From Streptomyces griseochromogenes (GTDB lineage Bacteria > Actinomycetota > Actinomycetes > Streptomycetales > Streptomycetaceae), in NCBI RefSeq assembly GCF_001542625.1, contig NZ_CP016279.1, positions 3,472,001 to 3,536,000 of the forward strand: a stretch of 64,000 nt of DNA, in the 5' to 3' direction. Positions 46,526 through 55,840 of this stretch are shown one piece after another. The stretch's first letter is position 1. Every line of letters starts with the position of its first letter. The notes beneath the pieces are model-generated. The model was not told the DNA's origin. It was given only the letters and a program-made list of their open reading frames with translations, and did not search any database. The position numbers and the translations under genes were made by a program.

Positions 46526-46913
46526 ACATCCGGGAGCCGGGTCCCGGATCCTCGCCCGCCACCACGGCGGGCCGCTCGACGCGGTGCGCCCAGCCCTCTT
46601 CGTGCGCGGCACACGGCCTCGGGAGAGGGCAGGTTCCGGTGGACACCGCCGCAGGAGGGCGTCCTCGGGCACTTGGGCCAGGGTGATCCCGCTCGTCGAG
46701 GAGCCGGGCGGCAGCGGCATTCCGCCCTCTGCCCAGCCTCAGGTGAAGACGGTGCGCCGGGGCAGGCCGATCCCGACGTGGTGGCCCTCGGCGACGTTGC
46801 CACCGGTGACGTTCGTCCGGTGGACACCGCCGGGCCCGGAGCCGAATGCGCCATCGGGTCGTCTCGGCGGCGCCCGTGGCCGAAGACGGGGCGGGGCGCA
46901 CGGTGTGCCGCAC
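46526..46913 (-). pseudogene. Remnants of two small genes downstream of tex
   Basis: Within this gene-poor stretch the minus strand shows short runs with normal codon use in different frames. One is DGAFGSGPGGVHRTNVTGG..., ending with TVFT at a stop at 46739-46741. Another is MPLPPGSSTSGITLAQVPED from about 46720, whose coding pattern later moves to the frame ending at 46524. No single frame covers either. I read this as two small decayed or mis-sequenced genes of unknown function. Confidence 0.3.
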
Positions 46914-46930
46914 GGCCCCGCCCCGGTGGC

Positions 46931-49351
46931 TCAGCGCCGCCCGTCGTTCGGGTTCAGCAGCCCGGCCCGCCGCAGTGCGTCCGCCATGGCGCTGTTGGCC
47001 GGCGCGGGCGCCTGACGCCCACCCCGGTCACCGCCGCGGCTCTGCCGCTGGCCCTGGCCCTGGCCCTGCCGCTGGCCCTGGCCGCCGCTCTGGCCCTGCC
47101 GCTGCTGTGGCGGCCGGCCGGCGCCACCCCGCTGCTGCCTGCCGCCCTGTCCCTGCGCGGCGGCCTCGTCGTCCAGCCTCAGCGTCAGCGCGATCCGCTT
47201 GCGCGGAATGTCCACGTCGAGCACCTTCACCTTGACGATGTCCCCGGGCTTCACGACATCCCGAGGGTCCTTGACGAACGTCTTGGACATCGCCGAGACA
47301 TGCACCAGCCCGTCCTGGTGGACACCGACGTCCACGAAGGCCCCGAAGGCCGCCACGTTCGTGACCACCCCTTCCAGGACCATCCCGGCGGACAGGTCGG
47401 AGATCTTCTCCACGCCCTCCTTGAAGGTGGCCGTCTTGAAGGCGGGACGCGGGTCACGCCCCGGCTTCTCCAGCTCCTTCAGGATGTCGCTGACCGTCGG
47501 CAGACCGAAGGTGTCGTCCACGAAGTCCGCCGGCCGCAGCGAGCGCAGCACACCGGTGTTGCCGACGAGGGAGGCGACCTGCTGCCCCGTCGTCTTCACC
47601 ATGCGCCGCACCACCGGATACGCCTCCGGGTGCACGCTGGAGGCGTCCAGCGGATCGACGCCGTCCCGGATCCGCAGGAAGCCCGCGCACTGCTCGTACG
47701 CCTTCGGACCGAGCCGCGCCACCTTCTTCAGCTCGGAGCGCGAGGTGAACGGCCCGTTCGCGTCCCGGTGCGCCACGATGTTCTCGGCGAGACCGGACGA
47801 AATGCCCGACACCCGCGACAGCAGCGGCACGGAGGCGGTGTTGACGTCCACGCCGACGCCGTTCACACAGTCCTCGACGACCGCGTCGAGCGAGCGGGAC
47901 AGCTTCACCTCGGACAGGTCGTGCTGGTACTGGCCGACACCGATCGACTTCGGGTCGATCTTCACCAGCTCGGCAAGCGGGTCCTGCAGCCGGCGGGCGA
48001 TGGAGACCGCGCCGCGCAGCGACACGTCCATGTCGGGCAGTTCCTGCGAGGCGTACTGCGACGCCGAGTACACGGAGGCGCCCGCCTCGGACACCATCAC
48101 CTTGGTGAGCTTCAAGTCCGGGTGCCTGGAAATGAGTTCACCGGCGAGCTTGTCGGTCTCGCGGGAGGCCGTGCCGTTGCCGATGGCGATCAGGTCGACC
48201 GTGTGCTCCTTCGCCAGCCGGGCCAGCTTGGCGATCGCCTCGTCCCACTTGTTGGCCGGGACGTGCGGGTAGATCACGTCCGTGGCGACGACCTTGCCGG
48301 TGGCGTCGACCACCGCGACCTTCACACCCGTACGGAAGCCGGGGTCCAGGCCGAGCGTCGCGCGCGTGCCGGCCGGCGCGGCCAGCAGCAGGTCCCTCAG
48401 GTTCGCCGCGAACACGTTGACCGCCTCGTCCTCGGCGGCCGTACGCAGCCGCAGGCGCAGGTCGATGCCGAGGTGCACCAGGATGCGGGTGCGCCAGGCC
48501 CAGCGGACCGTGTCCTTCAGCCACTTGTCGGCGGGGCGGCCGCGATCGGTGATCCCGAAGCGATGGGCGATGATCCCCTCGTACGAGGACGGGCCCTCCA
48601 CGGGCTCCTCCGGCTCCAGGACGAGGTCCAGGACCTCCTCCTTCTCGCCGCGCAGCATCGCCAGGATGCGGTGCGAGGGCAGCTCGGTGAACGGCTCGGC
48701 GAAGTCGAAGTAGTCGGCGAACTTGGCGCCCGCCTCCTCCTTGCCGTCCTTCACCTTGGCGGCCAGCCGCCCACGCACCCACATGCGCTCGCGCACCTCG
48801 CCGATCAGGTCGGCGTCCTCCGAGAACCGCTCGGTGAGGATGGCCCGCGCGCCGTCCAGCGCGGCCTGGGGGTCGGCGACGCCCTTGTCCGCGTCGACGA
48901 ACGCGGCAGCGGCGGCGAGCGGCTCCACGGCCGGGTCCCCCAGCAGCCCCTCGGCCAGCGGCTCGAGGCCGGCCTCGCGTGCGATCTGCGCCTTGGTCCG
49001 CCGCTTGGGCTTGTAGGGCAGGTAGATGTCCTCGAGCCGCGCCTTGGTCTCGGCGCTGCGGATCTGCGCCTCCAGCTCCTCGGTGAGCTTGCCCTGCTCG
49101 CGCACCGACTCCAGGATCGCGGTCCGCCGCTCCTCCAGCTCCCGCAGGTAGCGCAGCCGCTCCTCGAGCGTGCGCAGCTGCGCGTCGTCGAGCATCTCGG
49201 TCGCTTCCTTGCGGTAGCGGGCGATGAAGGGCACGGTCGAACCGCCGTCGAGCAGCTCCACCGCGGCCTTCACCTGCCGCTCCCGTACGCCGAGTTCCTC
49301 GGCGATCCTGCCTTCGATGGACCCTACTTCGATGGATCCGGGTGTCGTCAC
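46931..49351 (-). CDS. tex: Tex-family RNA-binding transcription accessory protein
   Basis: 806 residues from GTG 49351. The order of domains is that of Tex: N-terminal helical region ([27 protein letters not shown]), YqgF/RNase H-like fold ([16 protein letters not shown]), helix-hairpin-helix pairs ([18 protein letters not shown]) and an S1 domain near residues 635-705 ([31 protein letters not shown]). Tex binds nucleic acids and associates with RNA polymerase or ribosomes. Unusually, the C-terminus carries an extra tail of about 70 residues rich in Gln, Gly and Arg. It is monocistronic. Confidence 0.93.
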   Translation of the reverse strand: MTTPGSIEVGSIEGRIAEELGVRERQVKAAVELLDGGSTVPFIARYRKEATEMLDDAQLRTLEERLRYLRELEERRTAILESVREQGKLTEELEAQIRSAETKARLEDIYLPYKPKRRTKAQIAREAGLEPLAEGLLGDPAVEPLAAAAAFVDADKGVADPQAALDGARAILTERFSEDADLIGEVRERMWVRGRLAAKVKDGKEEAGAKFADYFDFAEPFTELPSHRILAMLRGEKEEVLDLVLEPEEPVEGPSSYEGIIAHRFGITDRGRPADKWLKDTVRWAWRTRILVHLGIDLRLRLRTAAEDEAVNVFAANLRDLLLAAPAGTRATLGLDPGFRTGVKVAVVDATGKVVATDVIYPHVPANKWDEAIAKLARLAKEHTVDLIAIGNGTASRETDKLAGELISRHPDLKLTKVMVSEAGASVYSASQYASQELPDMDVSLRGAVSIARRLQDPLAELVKIDPKSIGVGQYQHDLSEVKLSRSLDAVVEDCVNGVGVDVNTASVPLLSRVSGISSGLAENIVAHRDANGPFTSRSELKKVARLGPKAYEQCAGFLRIRDGVDPLDASSVHPEAYPVVRRMVKTTGQQVASLVGNTGVLRSLRPADFVDDTFGLPTVSDILKELEKPGRDPRPAFKTATFKEGVEKISDLSAGMVLEGVVTNVAAFGAFVDVGVHQDGLVHVSAMSKTFVKDPRDVVKPGDIVKVKVLDVDIPRKRIALTLRLDDEAAAQGQGGRQQRGGAGRPPQQRQGQSGGQGQRQGQGQGQRQSRGGDRGGRQAPAPANSAMADALRRAGLLNPNDGRR
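47044..47106. repeat. CTGGCC-type simple repeats in the tex 3' end
   Basis: Short units built on CTGGCC and CTGCCG repeat many times; on the minus strand they encode alternating Gln-Gly and Gln-Arg. Such tracts slip easily and their length probably varies between strains. Confidence 0.8.
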
Positions 49352-49564
49352 GATCCCGTACCGCCTTCTCCACTGAGGTTGCGCGGCAATTGTGGCAGGT
49401 GACACCGACAACCGGGGATCAGGGCGCCCCGGCGGGCCGCCGTGCCGCGCGGGAGTCCGGACACCACACCCCGGCCGACCTGCCCGGGCGGCCCGCGGGC
49501 CATGGCAGAAAAGGTGGGAATCTCGTCATTGCGGCCATGGCCGCACTCTCGAAGAATCGAGGAC

Positions 49565-50524
49565 ATGCCGCAGCGAACGCTCCTCTTCGTCCTCTTCGAC
49601 GGTGTGCAGAGCCTCGACGTCACCGGGCCCCTCGAGGTGTTCGCCGGTGCCGAGCAGCACAGGCCCGGCACGTACCGCATCCGCACGGCCTCGCTGGACG
49701 GCGGCCCCGTGCGCACCTCCAGCGGCCTGACCCTCGTACCGGACGGGGCGCTCGCGCAGGCGCCCGACCCGCACACCCTGCTGGTCCCCGGCGGTCAGGG
49801 CACCCGCAGCCCCGATCCGCGGCTGACCGAGTGGCTGCGCGCACACGGCCCGCGCGCGCGGCGCCTCGTCTCCGTCTGCACCGGCTCGCTCCTGCTGGCC
49901 GCCGCGGGTCTGCTCGACGGCCGCCGGGCGACGACCCACTGGGCCCAGTGCGACAAGCTCGCCCGTGACCACCCGGCCGTGCGGGTGGACCCCGAGCCGA
50001 TCTACGTACGCGACGGACACGTCTCCACCTCGGCGGGCGTGACCTCCGGCATCGACCTCGCCCTCGCGCTGGTGGAGGAGGACCTGCACCGGGACGTGGC
50101 GCTCGATGTCGCCCGGCACCTGGTGGTCTTCCTGCGCAGGCCCGGCAACCAGGCGCAGTTCAGCGTCCAGCTCGCCGCCCAGACCGCGCGGCGCGCACCC
50201 CTGCGGGACGTGCAGCAGTGGATCACCGAGCACCCCGCCGGTGACCTGAGCGTCGAGGCTCTCGCCGCCCGCGCCCGGCTCTCGCCGCGCCACTTCGCCC
50301 GTGCCTTCCGGGAGGAGACGGGCCTGACGCCCGGCCGCTACGTCGACCGCGTCCGGCTGGAGCACGCCCGCCGGCTCCTGGAGGACACCTGCGACGGCAT
50401 CGAGGAGATCTCCCGCGCCAGCGGTTATGGAACTCCCGAGGCCATGCGGCGCGCCTTCCTCAAGTCGCTCGGCACACCGCCCGCGGAGTACCGCAGGCGC
50501 TTCCATCCGGCATCCGCCCACTGA
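49565..50524 (+). CDS. GlxA-family AraC-type regulator with DJ-1/PfpI domain
   Basis: 319 residues. The N-terminal DJ-1/PfpI-like domain (about 1-180) has LLFVLFDGVQSLDVTGPLEVF, LLVPGGQGTR and a nucleophile-elbow Cys in VSVCTGSLLLAAAGLL. The C-terminal part holds two AraC helix-turn-helices (SVEALAARARLSPRHFARAF and EISRASGYGTPEAMRRAFLKSLG). The gene just downstream encodes a free PfpI-type enzyme, so this regulator probably controls it; the ligand is unknown. An upstream frame from 49442 is possible but unlikely. Confidence 0.9.
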   Translation: MPQRTLLFVLFDGVQSLDVTGPLEVFAGAEQHRPGTYRIRTASLDGGPVRTSSGLTLVPDGALAQAPDPHTLLVPGGQGTRSPDPRLTEWLRAHGPRARRLVSVCTGSLLLAAAGLLDGRRATTHWAQCDKLARDHPAVRVDPEPIYVRDGHVSTSAGVTSGIDLALALVEEDLHRDVALDVARHLVVFLRRPGNQAQFSVQLAAQTARRAPLRDVQQWITEHPAGDLSVEALAARARLSPRHFARAFREETGLTPGRYVDRVRLEHARRLLEDTCDGIEEISRASGYGTPEAMRRAFLKSLGTPPAEYRRRFHPASAH

Positions 50525-50570
50525 ACCGGCCGCACACCGGGACGGCACCCGACCACCGAAAGGGATCGTC

Positions 50571-51206
50571 ATGCACATCGCCATGGTCGTCTACGACCGC
50601 TTCACCGCCCTGGACGCCGTGGGGCCCTACGAGATCCTCAGCCGGCTCCCGGACGCCCGGGTCGACTTCGTGGCCGAGCGGCCCGGCCCGGTCCGCACCG
50701 ACACGGGCTTCCTCGCCGTCACCGCGGACAAGGCCCTCGACGAGGTGACGAGCCCCGACATCGTCGTGGTCGCCGGCGGTCCCGGCACCGCCGAGCAGCT
50801 GGAGAACCCCGCCCTCCTCGACTGGCTGCGCGCCGTCGACGCGAGGACCACCTGGACGACCTCGGTCTGCTCGGGCTCGCTGCTGCTCGCCGCCGCCGGT
50901 CTGCTCAAGGGCCGGCGCGCCACCAGCCACTGGGCCGCCCTGGAGGTGCTGAAGCAGTTCGGCGCCGAACCGACGGGCGAGCGGGTGGTCACCGACGGCA
51001 AGTACGTCACCGCCGCCGGTGTCTCCTCCGGCATCGACATGGGCCTCACCCTGGTCGGCAGGATCGCGGGCGACGAACACGCCCAGGCCGTCCAGCTGCT
51101 GACCGAGTACGACCCGCAGCCGCCCTACGACGCCGGTTCGCCGCAAAAGGCCCCCGCGCACCTGGTGGAGGAGTTCCGCGCGCAGAGCCGCCTCACTCTG
51201 CGGTAG
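50571..51206 (+). CDS. DJ-1/PfpI-family protein, isonitrile-hydratase-like
   Basis: 211 residues in a single DJ-1/PfpI domain: AMVVYDRFTALDAVGPYEIL, VVVAGGPGTAEQLENPALLDWL, and the Cys elbow TTSVCSGSLLLAAAGLLKGRRAT with SHW after it. That arrangement resembles isonitrile hydratase (InhA) and related hydrolases. It lies 46 bp after a GlxA regulator with the same fold, likely in one operon. It overlaps the convergent enoyl-CoA hydratase gene by 14 bp. Confidence 0.87.
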   Translation: MHIAMVVYDRFTALDAVGPYEILSRLPDARVDFVAERPGPVRTDTGFLAVTADKALDEVTSPDIVVVAGGPGTAEQLENPALLDWLRAVDARTTWTTSVCSGSLLLAAAGLLKGRRATSHWAALEVLKQFGAEPTGERVVTDGKYVTAAGVSSGIDMGLTLVGRIAGDEHAQAVQLLTEYDPQPPYDAGSPQKAPAHLVEEFRAQSRLTLR

Positions 51207-51948
51207 GCACGCTCCAGGTGAAGCGCGGCCGCCTGCGCTCCAGGAAGGCGGCGACCCCCTCCGCGGTGTCGCCGCTGCCGCGCGCCTGCTCCGTCCAGTG
51301 GGCGTCCCGGTCCGTGCGGCCGTTCGCGAACTCCTTCGCGGCGGCCTGGGTCAGCTGGGAACGGGACGCCAGGATCCGGGTCAGCTCGGCGACCCGCTTG
51401 TCCAGTTCGCCCTCGGGCAGCACCTCGTCCACGAGCCCGGTGCGCAGGGCCCGCCCGGCATCGATCAACTCGGCCGTGAACAGCAGGTACTTGGCGGTGG
51501 ACGGCCCCACCAGCGACACGAGCCGCCGCGTGGACGAGGCCGCGTACACGATCCCGAGCTTGGCCGGCGTGACCCCGAAGAGCGCTCCCTCCTCCACGAG
51601 CCGCAGATCGCAGGCGGCCGCGAGCTGGGCACCGCCGCCCACACAGTGGCCGCGCACCGCGGCGAGCGTCGGCTTGGGGAACGCGGCGAGCGCCTCCTCG
51701 GCCGCCACTGCCAGCCCCTGCGCCTCGGCTGGCGACCCCTGAAGCGTGGAGATGTCCGCACCCGCGCAGAAGGTCGCGCCCTCGCCGGTCAGAACCAGCG
51801 CCCGCACGGTGGGATCGCCCGCCAGCTCGTCCAGCAGCGGCGGCAGGGCCCGCCACATCGCGGCGGTCATGGCGTTGCGCTTGGCCGGATTCCGGATGAT
51901 CACCGTGGCCACGGAGTCGGCGATCTCGTGCGAGAGCTGGGGATCCAT
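51193..51948 (-). CDS. Enoyl-CoA hydratase/isomerase family protein
   Basis: 251 residues, one crotonase domain. The oxyanion-hole motifs are ATFCAGADISTLQG and RGHCVGGGAQLAAACDLRL; GVTPAKLGIVYAASSTRRLVSLVG follows. The second catalytic Glu of classic hydratases sits in the region LGIVY here, where it is not conserved, so isomerase, hydrolase or lyase activity is as likely as hydration. It is a single gene converging on the PfpI-type gene. Confidence 0.88.
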   Translation of the reverse strand: MDPQLSHEIADSVATVIIRNPAKRNAMTAAMWRALPPLLDELAGDPTVRALVLTGEGATFCAGADISTLQGSPAEAQGLAVAAEEALAAFPKPTLAAVRGHCVGGGAQLAAACDLRLVEEGALFGVTPAKLGIVYAASSTRRLVSLVGPSTAKYLLFTAELIDAGRALRTGLVDEVLPEGELDKRVAELTRILASRSQLTQAAAKEFANGRTDRDAHWTEQARGSGDTAEGVAAFLERRRPRFTWSVPTAE

Positions 51949-52215
51949 GCGATGGATGCTATCGGGGGCCGCCTACGGGGCCGGAGGGCCGTCCAGTGGT
52001 GCGGTCCCGCCCCCTCCGGGGTTTTCCCACAACCCGAATAGTTCGTGAACCGGCGTCAAGGGCGACAGGAGCGGTCCTACAACTGCCGTTGTCATACGCC
52101 CGCGGTCAGAAGCGCTCGATAATCGCTGACTTCTGGTCAGTCATCCGGAGCCGAGCGCATCGTTACCAACACTCGACGTGTGGTGACAATCGAGCGCGAG
52201 GGTGGCGACCGGACG

Positions 52216-52710
52216 ATGGACAACCACGGGTGCGGGGACGGCCCGCGCCCAGCGGGGGGCGCCGGGCGGCCGCCCGATCCACTGCCGTACGAGGGAGTCT
52301 GGCGGTTCACCGCGCCCGCCGTGGACGCCTCGGTCCCGCAGGCCCGGCACGCCGTACAGGACCTGCTGCTGCGCCAGGGTGTACCGGTCTCCGACGACCT
52401 GGTGTACGGCCTGCTGCTGATCGTCTCCGAGCTGGTCACGAACGCGGTCAGGCATGCGGCGCTGCTGTCGCCGATGCTCGCCGTGGAGGTGGCCGTCGGG
52501 GCCGAATGGGTGCGTGTGTCGGTGGAGGACAACCACCCCTACCGCCCGACCGCTCTGGAAGCCGACCACGGCCGGACCGGCGGCCGGGGCCTGCTCCTGG
52601 TCCGTGAGATCGCCCGGGAGGCGGGCGGAGCGGTCGACGTGGAGCACACGGCCGGCGGCGGCAAGGTGATCTGGGCCGCCCTGCCGCTCAAGCCGGCGAC
52701 CCTTTCCTAG
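52216..52710 (+). CDS. ATP-binding anti-sigma/RsbW-type regulator
   Basis: 164 residues. A Pro/Gly-rich N-terminus is followed by a GHKL (histidine-kinase-like) ATPase domain: the N-box LLLIVSELVTNAVRHA, the G1-type VEDNHPYRP (Asp) and G2-type GGRGLLLVREIA, then GGGKVIWAALPL. It lacks a phospho-accepting His, as expected for a kinase-type anti-sigma factor or a partner-switching protein, a class very abundant in Streptomyces. No sigma gene is adjacent. The start is uncertain: ATG 52216 has GAGGG upstream; GTG 52180 is 12 codons longer. Confidence 0.85.
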   Translation: MDNHGCGDGPRPAGGAGRPPDPLPYEGVWRFTAPAVDASVPQARHAVQDLLLRQGVPVSDDLVYGLLLIVSELVTNAVRHAALLSPMLAVEVAVGAEWVRVSVEDNHPYRPTALEADHGRTGGRGLLLVREIAREAGGAVDVEHTAGGGKVIWAALPLKPATLS

Positions 52711-52737
52711 GGAGTCGCCAGAGGGCGCGGGCGGGGT

Positions 52738-53331
52738 TCACCAGCCCGCGGACTCGCCGGTCAGCTCCCTGATCGCCGGACGTGCCGCGTCCAGCACGGT
52801 CATGAACCACGCCGAGAACGGGTCCCGCGCGTGCCGCTCGGCCAGCTCGGCCGCCGTCACGTACGCGGTCGCCTCGACCTCCTCCGGGACCGGCGCGAGC
52901 GGAGCCTGCACCATGCCGACGAACAGGTGGTTGTACTCCTGCTCGACCAGGCCCGAGGCCGGGTCCGGGTGGTTGTAGCGGACGGTGCCCGCCTCCGCCA
53001 GCAGGGAAGGCGAGACACCCAGCTCCTCGTACGTCCGCCGGGCCGCCGCGGCGAAGGGTGCCTCGCCGGGGTAGGGGTGGCCGCAGCAGGTGTTGGACCA
53101 CACACCGGGGGAGTGGTATTTGCCGAGCGCCCGCTGCTGGAGCAGCAGCCGGCCGTACTCGTCGAAGAGGAACACCGAGAACGCACGGTGCAGCTGCCCC
53201 GGCGGCTGATGCGCGGCGAGCTTCTCCGCGGTGCCGATCGTCACGCCCTTCTCGTCGACAAGTTCCAGCAAAATCGCCTCTGCGGTGCCGTTCGACGAGC
53301 TGTGCGTCTCGGTGGCAGGTGTGATCGGCAT
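52738..53331 (-). CDS. idi: Isopentenyl-diphosphate delta-isomerase, type 1
   Basis: 197 residues, the standard actinobacterial length starting MPITPATETH. A Nudix-like fold carries the catalytic Cys in GVWSNTCCGHPYPGE, metal ligands HRAFSVFLFDEYGRLLLQQRA and the Glu pair near VEQEYNHLFVG. It interconverts IPP and DMAPP, supplying isoprenoid precursors; its presence a few kb from hpnC fits hopanoid demand. ATG 53331 and 53337 both have usable ribosome sites. Confidence 0.94.
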   Translation of the reverse strand: MPITPATETHSSSNGTAEAILLELVDEKGVTIGTAEKLAAHQPPGQLHRAFSVFLFDEYGRLLLQQRALGKYHSPGVWSNTCCGHPYPGEAPFAAAARRTYEELGVSPSLLAEAGTVRYNHPDPASGLVEQEYNHLFVGMVQAPLAPVPEEVEATAYVTAAELAERHARDPFSAWFMTVLDAARPAIRELTGESAGW

Positions 53332-53511
53332 ACCCATCCTTAGCCTCGGTCTTCGCACCCCAAGTCTGCCGTACGAATCCGGCACTCCCGGCACTTCCCG
53401 GCACGTCCGCATGTCCCGAGCCGGGCGGTACCGGAGTGGGACCCGGTGATCATCGTGCCCGGCGCCACTCGCCGGGAACCGCCCGCGGGACTCGAACAAG
53501 ATTGCGTACGG

Positions 53512-54453
53512 TCAATGGCACAGCCGCGCCTCGTGCTCCGCGTGACCACCCGGCTCCAGCTGGAAGGTGCAGTGCTCGACGTCGAAGTGGTCGCCCAGGC
53601 ATCCCTGCAGCTCGTGCAGCATCTTCTCGTTGCCGATGGCGTTCAGCACGTCCGAGCTGACCACCACGTGCGCGGACAGCACGGGCATGCCCGAGGTGAT
53701 CGTCCAGGCGTGCAGGTCGTGCACGTCCTCCACGCCGTCCAGGGCCAGGATGTGCGCCCGCACCTCCGCCATGTCGACATCCTTCGGGGCCGCCTCCAGC
53801 AGCACGTCCAGCGTCTCGCGCAGCAGCTTCAGCGTCCTCGGCACGATCATCAGGCCGATGACCAGCGAGGCGACCGGGTCGGCGGCCTGCCAGCCCGTGG
53901 TCAGGATCACCGTGGCCGAGATCAGCACCGCCACCGAGCCGAGCGCGTCCGCGGCCACCTCGAGGAAGGCGCCTCGCACGTTCAGGCTCTCCTTCTGCCC
54001 ACGCATCAGCAGGGTGAGCGAGATGGAGTTCGCGACCAGGCCGATCAGACCGAAGACGATCATCAGGCCGCCGCGGGTGTCCGCGGGCGTGACGAACCGC
54101 TGCACCGCCTCGTACAGCACGTATCCGCCGACCCCGAGCAGCAGAAGGCAGTTGGCCAGGGCGGCGAGGATCTCGGCGCGGGCGTAGCCGAAGGTACGGT
54201 TCGTGCTCGCCGGGCGGTTCGCGAAGTGGATGGCGAGCAGCGCCATGCCCAGGCCGACCGCGTCGGTCGCCATGTGGGCGGCGTCCGCGATCAGGGCGAG
54301 CGAGTCCGCGACGAGACCGCCGACGATCTCGACCACCATGATCGTGAGGGTGATGCCCAGCGCGACGCGCAGCCGCCCGCGGTAGGCCGCCGCGGCCGTA
54401 CCTGTGGGGGGCGCGTGGCTGTGCGCATGCCCGTGGTCGTGCCCTGCCCCCAT
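53512..54453 (-). CDS. Cation diffusion facilitator (CzcD/ZitB-like Zn/Co exporter)
   Basis: 313 residues. A His-rich N-terminus (GHDHGHAHSHA) precedes six membrane segments. Metal-site residues are HMATD in segment 2 and the matching AADAL in segment 5. The C-terminal cytoplasmic domain (VRAHILALDGVEDVHDLHAW and onward) is the ferredoxin-like metal-sensing dimer unit. The HxxxD/DxxxD pattern points to zinc or cobalt. Located between idi and galE on the same strand but separated by hairpins, so probably its own transcript. Confidence 0.92.
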   Translation of the reverse strand: MGAGHDHGHAHSHAPPTGTAAAAYRGRLRVALGITLTIMVVEIVGGLVADSLALIADAAHMATDAVGLGMALLAIHFANRPASTNRTFGYARAEILAALANCLLLLGVGGYVLYEAVQRFVTPADTRGGLMIVFGLIGLVANSISLTLLMRGQKESLNVRGAFLEVAADALGSVAVLISATVILTTGWQAADPVASLVIGLMIVPRTLKLLRETLDVLLEAAPKDVDMAEVRAHILALDGVEDVHDLHAWTITSGMPVLSAHVVVSSDVLNAIGNEKMLHELQGCLGDHFDVEHCTFQLEPGGHAEHEARLCH

Positions 54454-54544
54454 GAAAACCGCCCCTTCCGTGTTCCGTCCGGGCTCACAGTGAACTACGG
54501 GTGGGGGGTATCGGGCAACGCGGCACTGAACACCGTTGTCATGT

Positions 54545-54579
54545 GCCCTGACCTGCGGAAACGAAACGCAGGTCAGGGC
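54545..54579 (-). terminator. Strong hairpin terminator after galE
   Basis: GCCCTGACCTGCG (54545-54557) pairs over 13 bp with CGCAGGTCAGGGC (54567-54579) around a 9-base A-rich loop, 12 bases after the galE stop. There is no U-tract. It insulates the CDF gene promoter. Confidence 0.85.
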
Positions 54580-54591
54580 GTGGCCACGGGC

Positions 54592-55563
54592 TCACTTCCC
54601 GTGGTGCAGCTGCCAGCCCCGCCAGGCCGAGGCGACCATCTCCGGCACCCCGCGCCCGGCCCGCCAGCCCAGTTCCTCGGCGGCCCGCTCCGCCGAGGCG
54701 ACCGCGCGCGGCGCGTCCCCGGGGCGGCGCCCCTCGACCACCGGCGCCCGCCGGTCGCCGGTGACCTCACCGATGACAGTGATCAGCTCGCGCACCGAGA
54801 CGCCCTCGCCGCGGCCGATGTTCAGCGTCAGATCGCCCGTGAGGTCCCCGCCGGCGAGCCGCCGCGCGGCCGCCAGGTGCGCCTCGGCGAGGTCGGCCAC
54901 GTGGATGTAGTCCCGGATGCAGGTGCCGTCCGGCGTCGGATAGTCGGTGCCGAAGATCCGCGGGGCCTCGTCGCGGGTGAGCCGGTCGAAGACCATCGGC
55001 ACGATGTTGAACACACCTGTGTCCGCGAGTTCCGGTTCGGCCGCGCCCGCCACGTTGAAGTAGCGCAGGCACACCGTCGAGATCCCGTGCGCCCGGCCCG
55101 CCGCCCGTACCAGCCACTCCCCGGCCAGCTTGGTCTCGCCGTAGGGGTTCACGGGCGCGCAGGGAGTGTCCTCGGTGATCAGCTCCACGTCCGGGTTGCC
55201 GTACACCGCCGCCGACGAGGAGAACAGCAGGCGGCCGATCCCCGCCTCGGCGACCGCGTCCAGGAGGGTGGCCAGGCCGCCCACGTTCTCCCGGTAGTAG
55301 CGCGTGGGCTCGGCCACGGACTCGGCGACCTGCTTGCGCGCGGCGAGGTGGACGACGCCCGTCACGCCGTACTCCGCGAAGACCCGCTTGAGCAGGCTCC
55401 CGTCCAGCGTCGAGCCCGCGACGAGCGGGATCCCGGCCGGGAGCCGCTCGGGCACCGCGGCCGACAGGTCGTCCAGCGCCACGACGCTCTCCCCGGCGCC
55501 CGCCATGGCCCGCGCCACATGTGCCCCGATGTATCCGGCCCCGCCGGTGATCAGCCACGTCAT
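54592..55563 (-). CDS. galE: UDP-glucose 4-epimerase-like (extended SDR)
   Basis: 323 residues. The NAD motif TWLITGGAGYIGAHVARAM starts the protein; the Ser region LLFSSSAAVYGNP and the Tyr-Lys pair in PYGETKLAGEW complete the active site, with CLRYFNVAGA, TPDGTCIRDYIHVADLA and LNIGRGEGVSVREL typical of GalE. It would supply UDP-galactose (or a related sugar). Its gene is divergent from the polymer operon, with 277 bp between the starts, so it probably serves it. Confidence 0.9.
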   Translation of the reverse strand: MTWLITGGAGYIGAHVARAMAGAGESVVALDDLSAAVPERLPAGIPLVAGSTLDGSLLKRVFAEYGVTGVVHLAARKQVAESVAEPTRYYRENVGGLATLLDAVAEAGIGRLLFSSSAAVYGNPDVELITEDTPCAPVNPYGETKLAGEWLVRAAGRAHGISTVCLRYFNVAGAAEPELADTGVFNIVPMVFDRLTRDEAPRIFGTDYPTPDGTCIRDYIHVADLAEAHLAAARRLAGGDLTGDLTLNIGRGEGVSVRELITVIGEVTGDRRAPVVEGRRPGDAPRAVASAERAAEELGWRAGRGVPEMVASAWRGWQLHHGK

Positions 55564-55840
55564 GGTCGCCCACCCTATGCCGACCCGACCGTGTGTCCGT
55601 GATGCCGGGGAAGCCCGGGTCTGCGACCAAAGTTTGTGGGACGGGCCCCGGATCCCCGATGATGATCGCGGCAAAGGCCTGGGCAGCACTCGTGGACCGG
55701 CCCGTGAACGGGCGGTGAACACGGACTTCGGCCCATCGGATAGCCTCTGCCGACATGCCGCCCGGGCACCGCAGGCCAAGGCGCCCCCCACCACGCTAAA
55801 GACCGGCGTCGAAGCGCCGGCACCCAGGGAGTGAGTTCGG

